Origin: VBWE01 sp943372645
Lineage (GTDB): Bacteria > Bacteroidota > Bacteroidia > Palsa-965
Direction: 5' to 3'
NCBI GenBank assembly: GCA_943372645.1
Contig: CALRZN010000010.1
Span: 94,389 to 158,388 of the forward strand
DNA: 64,000 bases
The notes beneath the pieces are model-generated. The model ran no database searches. It was given only the letters and a program-made list of their open reading frames with translations, and was not told where the DNA came from. Shown here in pieces: positions 62,001 to 64,000 of this stretch. Position numbers and translations under genes: made by a program. Positions within the stretch are counted from its first letter, which is position 1. The number at the start of each line of letters is the position of its first letter.

Positions 62001-64000
62001 TCCATCGCCGTCGGTATCCGGAACCGGCAGCGGTGTGCCGCCGTTGTTCGGATCAACGTTATCGGATAAACCATCACCATCGGTATCGGCAAAACCATCA
62101 ATCTGACCATCGCCGTTGGCATCGGTGCCGCCTGCCTCGGTTACGTCGGTAATGCCATCGTTGTCGCTGTCGAGATCAAGGTAATCCGGGTTGCCGTCGC
62201 CGTCTGTATCTGGTGTCGGCAGTGGTGTGCCGCCGTTGTTCGGATCAACGTTATCGCTTAATCCGTCGCCGTCCGTATCTGCATAACCATCAATGATACC
62301 ATCGCCGTTGGCATCGGTACCACCTGCTTCGGTTACGTCGGTAATGCCATCGTTGTCGCTGTCAAGATCAAGGAAATCCGGTGTGCCGTCGCCGTCTGTA
62401 TCTGGAATCGGCAGCGGGGTGCCACCTTGTGACGGATCAACGTTATCACTTAATCCATCGCCATCCAGATCGGTAAATCCATCAATGATACCATCGCCGT
62501 TGGCATCGGTGCCACCTGCTTCGGTTACATCCGTTATGCCGTCGTTATCGCTGTCGAGATCTAGGTAATCGGGTGTGCCGTCGCCATCGGTATCCGGAAC
62601 CGGCAGCGGAGTTCCGCCCTGGCTCGGGTCAACGTTGTCGCTGAGGCCGTCGCCATCGAGGTCGGTAAAGCCGTCAATGATACCGTCGCCGTTGGCGTCT
62701 GTTCCGCCGGCTTCAGTTACGTCCGGAATGCCGTCGTTATCGCTGTCGAGATCGAGTGAATCCGGAATGCCATCACCATCAGTATCGGCGCTTCCTTCAA
62801 TGGTATCCGGAATGCCGTCGTTGTCGTCATCCAGGTCAATGTTGTCCGGAATACCATCGCCGTCGCTGTCGCAAATCTGGAACGTAATCGAAATCTGATC
62901 CGAAGATGCTGCGCAGGGCGGTGCATTTGTAATCGTCCACTGGAACACATAGGTACCGATTACAGAAATAGTAGCGTTGGTTGTAGGCGAGTTCGGATTT
63001 GTAAATGTTACTGTTCCCGGACCGCTTACCAGTGTCCACACCCCTGTACCTACGGTCGGAGTATTGCCGTAAAGTGCAATCACCAGTCCGCAATGCGTTG
63101 AGTCAATACCTGCTGCTGCAATGGTCGGGCTCTCTACAAAGGTTACAAGCACCGTATCGGTATTTGCCGGGCAGGGCGCGTTGGAAACGGTCCATACCAG
63201 TGCATAGGTGCCGTACGCAGAAGCAGTGGCTGTTGCGTTCGCGGTGTTTACGTTGCTGAATGTAACTGTACCCGGACCGCTGGCGGTTGACCATGTGCCG
63301 GTTCCGGTTGTGGCTGCTGTAGCTGCAAGTACTGCACTCAGGCTGCATACGCTCTGGTCAGCACCGGCAACAGCTGCAGAAGGAGCCGCTGTGAATGTTA
63401 CGTTAACAGTGCTCTGTGATGAAGCGCACGGTGCGTTGGTTATCGTCCACTGATACGTATATACACCAACTACTGAAACGGTAACGTTTGATGTGGGTGA
63501 GTTGGCGTTACTGAACGTTGATGTACCCGGACCTGCTGTCTGTGTCCAGGTACCAGTTCCTACAGTCGGTGTGTTGCCTGCAAGTGTGCCGGTAAGTCCG
63601 CAAACTGATTGTGCAGCGCCTGCATTGGAAGCAGTCGGCGGTGCGTTAACAGTAACTACAATCTGATCGGTTGATGCCGGACAGGGGTTGTTTGCGATTG
63701 ACCACTGGAACACATAAGTTCCCGGTGTAGTCATGCCGGTAATGGTGGTATTGTTTGCACCCGGTGTAGTAATAGTTGCTGTTACCGGCCCGCTCACCTG
63801 TGTCCAGGTACCGGTGCCCACTGTGGCGGTGTTGCCAGCCATAGTTGCTGAACCGGAAGTTGAACAGATGGTCTGGTCAGGACCGGCGTTTGCGGTTGTC
63901 GGTGCTGCGGTAAATGTTACGTTCACAGTGCTCTGCGATGATGCGCAGGGCGCGTTGGCGATCGTCCATGTATAAGGGTACACACCGGCAACAGTTACAG
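56070..64000 (-). CDS. Giant T9SS type B surface protein with Ig-like and thrombospondin type-3 repeats (5' truncated)
   Basis: The frame is open from the window edge to 56070 (more than 2,640 residues); the start lies outside. In order: at least four Ig/PKD-like modules of about 80 residues (62880-64000; GTGTWTQVSGP, GTYVFQWSI). Then a very long Asp-rich region of thrombospondin type-3 (calcium-binding DxDxDG) repeats (about 56390-62880). A C-terminal gliding-motility-associated domain (type B sorting, 56070-56375; GFSANGDGQNDFFEIKG, VTIFNRWGNIVWEG) closes it. It should be exported by the T9SS and displayed on the surface, probably as a Ca-stiffened adhesin or filament, by analogy with SprB-type proteins. 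PorP/SprF and an OmpA protein follow. Confidence 0.93.
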   Translation of the reverse strand, partial: VTVAGVYPYTWTIANAPCASSQSTVNVTFTAAPTTANAGPDQTICSTSGSATMAGNTATVGTGTWTQVSGPVTATITTPGANNTTITGMTTPGTYVFQWSIANNPCPASTDQIVVTVNAPPTASNAGAAQSVCGLTGTLAGNTPTVGTGTWTQTAGPGTSTFSNANSPTSNVTVSVVGVYTYQWTITNAPCASSQSTVNVTFTAAPSAAVAGADQSVCSLSAVLAATAATTGTGTWSTASGPGTVTFSNVNTANATATASAYGTYALVWTVSNAPCPANTDTVLVTFVESPTIAAAGIDSTHCGLVIALYGNTPTVGTGVWTLVSGPGTVTFTNPNSPTTNATISVIGTYVFQWTITNAPPCAASSDQISITFQICDSDGDGIPDNIDLDDDNDGIPDTIEGSADTDGDGIPDSLDLDSDNDGIPDVTEAGGTDANGDGIIDGFTDLDGDGLSDNVDPSQGGTPLPVPDTDGDGTPDYLDLDSDNDGITDVTEAGGTDANGDGIIDGFTDLDGDGLSDNVDPSQGGTPLPIPDTDGDGTPDFLDLDSDNDGITDVTEAGGTDANGDGIIDGYADTDGDGLSDNVDPNNGGTPLPTPDTDGDGNPDYLDLDSDNDGITDVTEAGGTDANGDGQIDGFADTDGDGLSDNVDPNNGGTPLPVPDTDGDGNNDYLDLDSDNDGITDVTEAGGTDANGDGIIDGFADTDNDGLSDNVDPNNGGTPLPVPDTDGDGHADYVDLDSDNDGITDVTEAGGTDANGDGIIDGFVDADNDGLSDTVDPTQGGTPLPIPDTDGDGQPNYIDVDSDNDGITDVTENGLTDANGDGEVDGFTDVDGDGLNDAQDPSQGGTPVVLVNTDGDGQPNYLDLDSDNDGITDVTEAGGTDANGDGQIDGFADVDGDGLSDNVDPSQGGTPLPIPNTDGDGIPNYIDLDSDNDGITDVTEAGGTDANGDGIIDGYTDADNDGLSDNVDPSQGGTPLPVPDFDGDGQANYVDVDSDNDGITDVTENGLADANGDGIIDGFTDADGDGYNDAQDPTQGGTPVVFVNTDGDGQVDYLDLDSDNDGITDVTEAGGTDANGDGFIDGFTDLDNDGLSDNVDPSQGGTPLPVGDNDGDGHPNYLDLDSDNDGVTDVTEAGGIDANGDGIIDGFADTDNDGLSDNVDPNNGGTPLPVPDTDGDGVDNYIDVDSDNDGITDVMENGGADADGNGQIDGYTDADNDGLSDNVDPNAGGTPLVVLNFDGDGAPNYLDIDSDNDGITDLIETGGTDANGDGQVDGNTDVDGNGQIDTVDPSQGGTPNTSTGADTNSDGRPDSYPNDNTDNNGNPDYLDIDADNDGIVDNIEGMASFSYIAPSGNDTDGDGLDDAYDNFNGFGGAGVTPVNTDGTDTPDYIDLDTDNDGISDNIEGWDTTGDNVADTTPSGNDADNDGLDDAYDVNDTAVNPTNGTVPTSYPNLDDVTNPELDWREIEDHDNDGVPDMLDPDDDNDGVLDVVEGPGDTDGDGIPDYFDLDSDNDGITDVLENGLADADGDGIVDGFTDVDGDGLNDAQDPSEGGTPVIPVDTDGDGHPDYTDLDSDNDGITDVTEAGGTDANGDGLIDGYTDTDGDGLSDNVDPTVGGTPLLTPDTDGDGIDNFLDLDSDNDGITDVTEAGGTDANGDGLIDGYTDTDGDGLSDNVDPTVGGTPLPTPDSDGDGHDDYIDVDSDNDGITDVTEAGGTDANGDGQIDGFADADNDGLSDNVDPTVGGTPLNPADTDGDGVDNYLDVDSDNDGITDVMENGGADADGNGQIDGFTDADGDGLSDDVDPSQGGTILTVLNMDGDSAPNYLDIDSDNDGITDLIETGGTDANGDGQVDGNADVDGDGQIDTVDPSQGGTPNTSTGADTNSDGRPDSYPNDNADNNGNPDYLDIDADNDGIVDNIEGQATIGWITPTGNDTDGDGLDDAYDTNTGFGGAGLTPWNTDGTDTPDYIDTDSDNDTFSDLEEGNDFNNDGQPDVPPSGNDTDGDGLDDAYDNVATSGVNNITNNDGPATSTTFPNMDTPGTTELDWREARDWDGDGIPDVDDIDDDNDGITDVTENATAGNGGDTDGDGIPDQFDLDSDNDGIADVIEAGGPDPDNDGIVGTGPITDVNNDGLNDAQGPNGLTPPDFDGDGNPDYQDLDSDNDGISDLTESGRPNTDDANSDGVLDGPDTDNDGIMDNADNNNGGSFVNNPPDTDGDSHPDYTDLDSDNDGINDIIESGNEAADANSDGVVDGVDSDDDGIMDAADGSGTYGDGATTNDDPADTDSDGVPDYQDLDSDNDGIDDIIEAGNGAMDANEDGIVDGVDTDGDGIIDAADGQNGTYGDAPSTNDDPVDTDGDGVPDYQDLDADNDGIDDVIEGGNANLDTNGDGIVDGVDTDGDGIIDSVDGNNGTFGDAPGAGTNTPPDTDGDGVPDYQDLDSDNDGISDVIEGGNGDLDQNGDGVIDGVDTDGDGIIDSVDGNNGTWGDGPGAGTDTPPDTDGDGIPNYQDLDSDGDGINDGINDETPLEDCDGDGLNNYLDPDPCDLDIPQGFSANGDGQNDFFEIKGINAYPDNKVTIFNRWGNIVWEGTGYNNTTVRWDGTNTNSLSLGNGLAPEGTYFYMVDLGDGSPVRSGYVYLNTK
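56390..62880 (-). repeat. 192-bp tandem repeats encoding thrombospondin type-3 units
   Basis: The core unit is 64 residues (192 bp) and occurs about 20 times, with blocks such as DNDGITDVTEAGG, ANGDGIIDGF and DGDGLSDNVDP. Copies are close in protein but differ at many synonymous positions. Two irregular spacer segments (ending ELDWRE at about 59600 and 57845) interrupt the series. The last part (57600-56460) uses different, shorter units with QDLDSDNDGI. Confidence 0.9.
57845..60430 (-). repeat. Segmental duplication of about 840 bp inside the thrombospondin type-3 region
   Basis: Block one (about 59600-60430) and block two (about 57845-58695) share a long order of unusual modules: DVMENGGADADGNGQ, DLIETGGTDANGDGQVDG, TGADTNSDGRPDSYPND, DADNDGIVDNIEG, TDTPDYID and ELDWRE. 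The intervening repeats are ordinary 64-residue units. The boundaries are read from the protein and are approximate. Confidence 0.75.

Noticed and set aside
56390..62880. Possible CRISPR array in the regular repeats
   Set aside because: The period is 192 bp, a multiple of three, the sequence is coding throughout and there are no unique spacers.

Overview
This window comes from a member of the Bacteroidota with roughly balanced base composition. Three things place it there. Several genes and operons are preceded by the phylum's promoter pattern (TTG, 19-21 bases, then TAnnTTTG) rather than by -35/-10 boxes. Proteins carry type IX secretion (T9SS) sorting domains of type A and type B. The PorP/SprF and PD40-OmpA (PorE-like) families and several Bacteroidota-typical families (DUF2851, DUF2452, DUF3467, GxxExxY, long-form PurM) are all present. 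I cannot name the genus from sequence alone.

Left part (1-8.4 kb): a truncated membrane protein, a tRNA-dihydrouridine synthase, a secreted T9SS cargo protein, a BtuF-like binding protein, a 385-bp MITE-like element inserted at the stop codon of that gene, a patatin/BamA-type outer membrane protein, a DUF3467 protein and a lipoprotein. Between the last two lies a strong candidate for an undescribed structured RNA or attenuated leader on the minus strand: promoter at 7687-7717, five hairpins, and an intrinsic terminator at 7359-7396.

Information-processing block (8.4-24 kb, all minus strand): tRNA-Thr(TGT), tRNA-Tyr, tRNA-Gly, tRNA-Thr(GGT), tuf, tRNA-Trp, secE, nusG, rplK, rplA, rplJ, rplL, rpoB, rpoC. 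Apart from the tRNA-Trp this is the order of the E. coli thrU-tyrU-glyT-thrT-tufB-secE...rpoC region. A promoter lies just upstream of the first tRNA. Before it come rpsU, a XerC/D-type recombinase and hpf. The tRNA cluster holds duplicated 3'-end fragments of the tRNA-Gly gene, and a long hairpin separates rplL from rpoB.

Housekeeping middle (24-47.7 kb): peroxiredoxin, ttcA, a three-gene operon with a secreted subtilase, acyl-CoA dehydrogenase, apt, a helix-hairpin-helix protein, two amino-acid permeases, an NhaD-type antiporter, a 7TM/SpoIIE phosphatase sensor, a second T9SS cargo, a dTDP-4-dehydrorhamnose reductase-like enzyme, a K+-channel-like protein with an altered filter, PspC, DUF2851, a GxxExxY gene between inverted repeats, pyrF, prfA and purM.

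Right part (47.8-64 kb, minus strand): a T9SS surface locus. A giant protein, truncated by the window edge, carries Ig/PKD-like repeats, a very long Asp-rich thrombospondin type-3 repeat region with a 192-bp DNA period and nested segmental duplication, and a type B (gliding-motility-associated) sorting domain. It is followed by a PorP/SprF partner and a PD40-OmpA protein, ending at a strong terminator. Two more PD40-OmpA paralogues follow as separate units. The SprB-SprF pairing of Flavobacterium suggests that PorP/SprF serves export or anchoring of the giant protein, with the OmpA-domain proteins tying the assembly to peptidoglycan.
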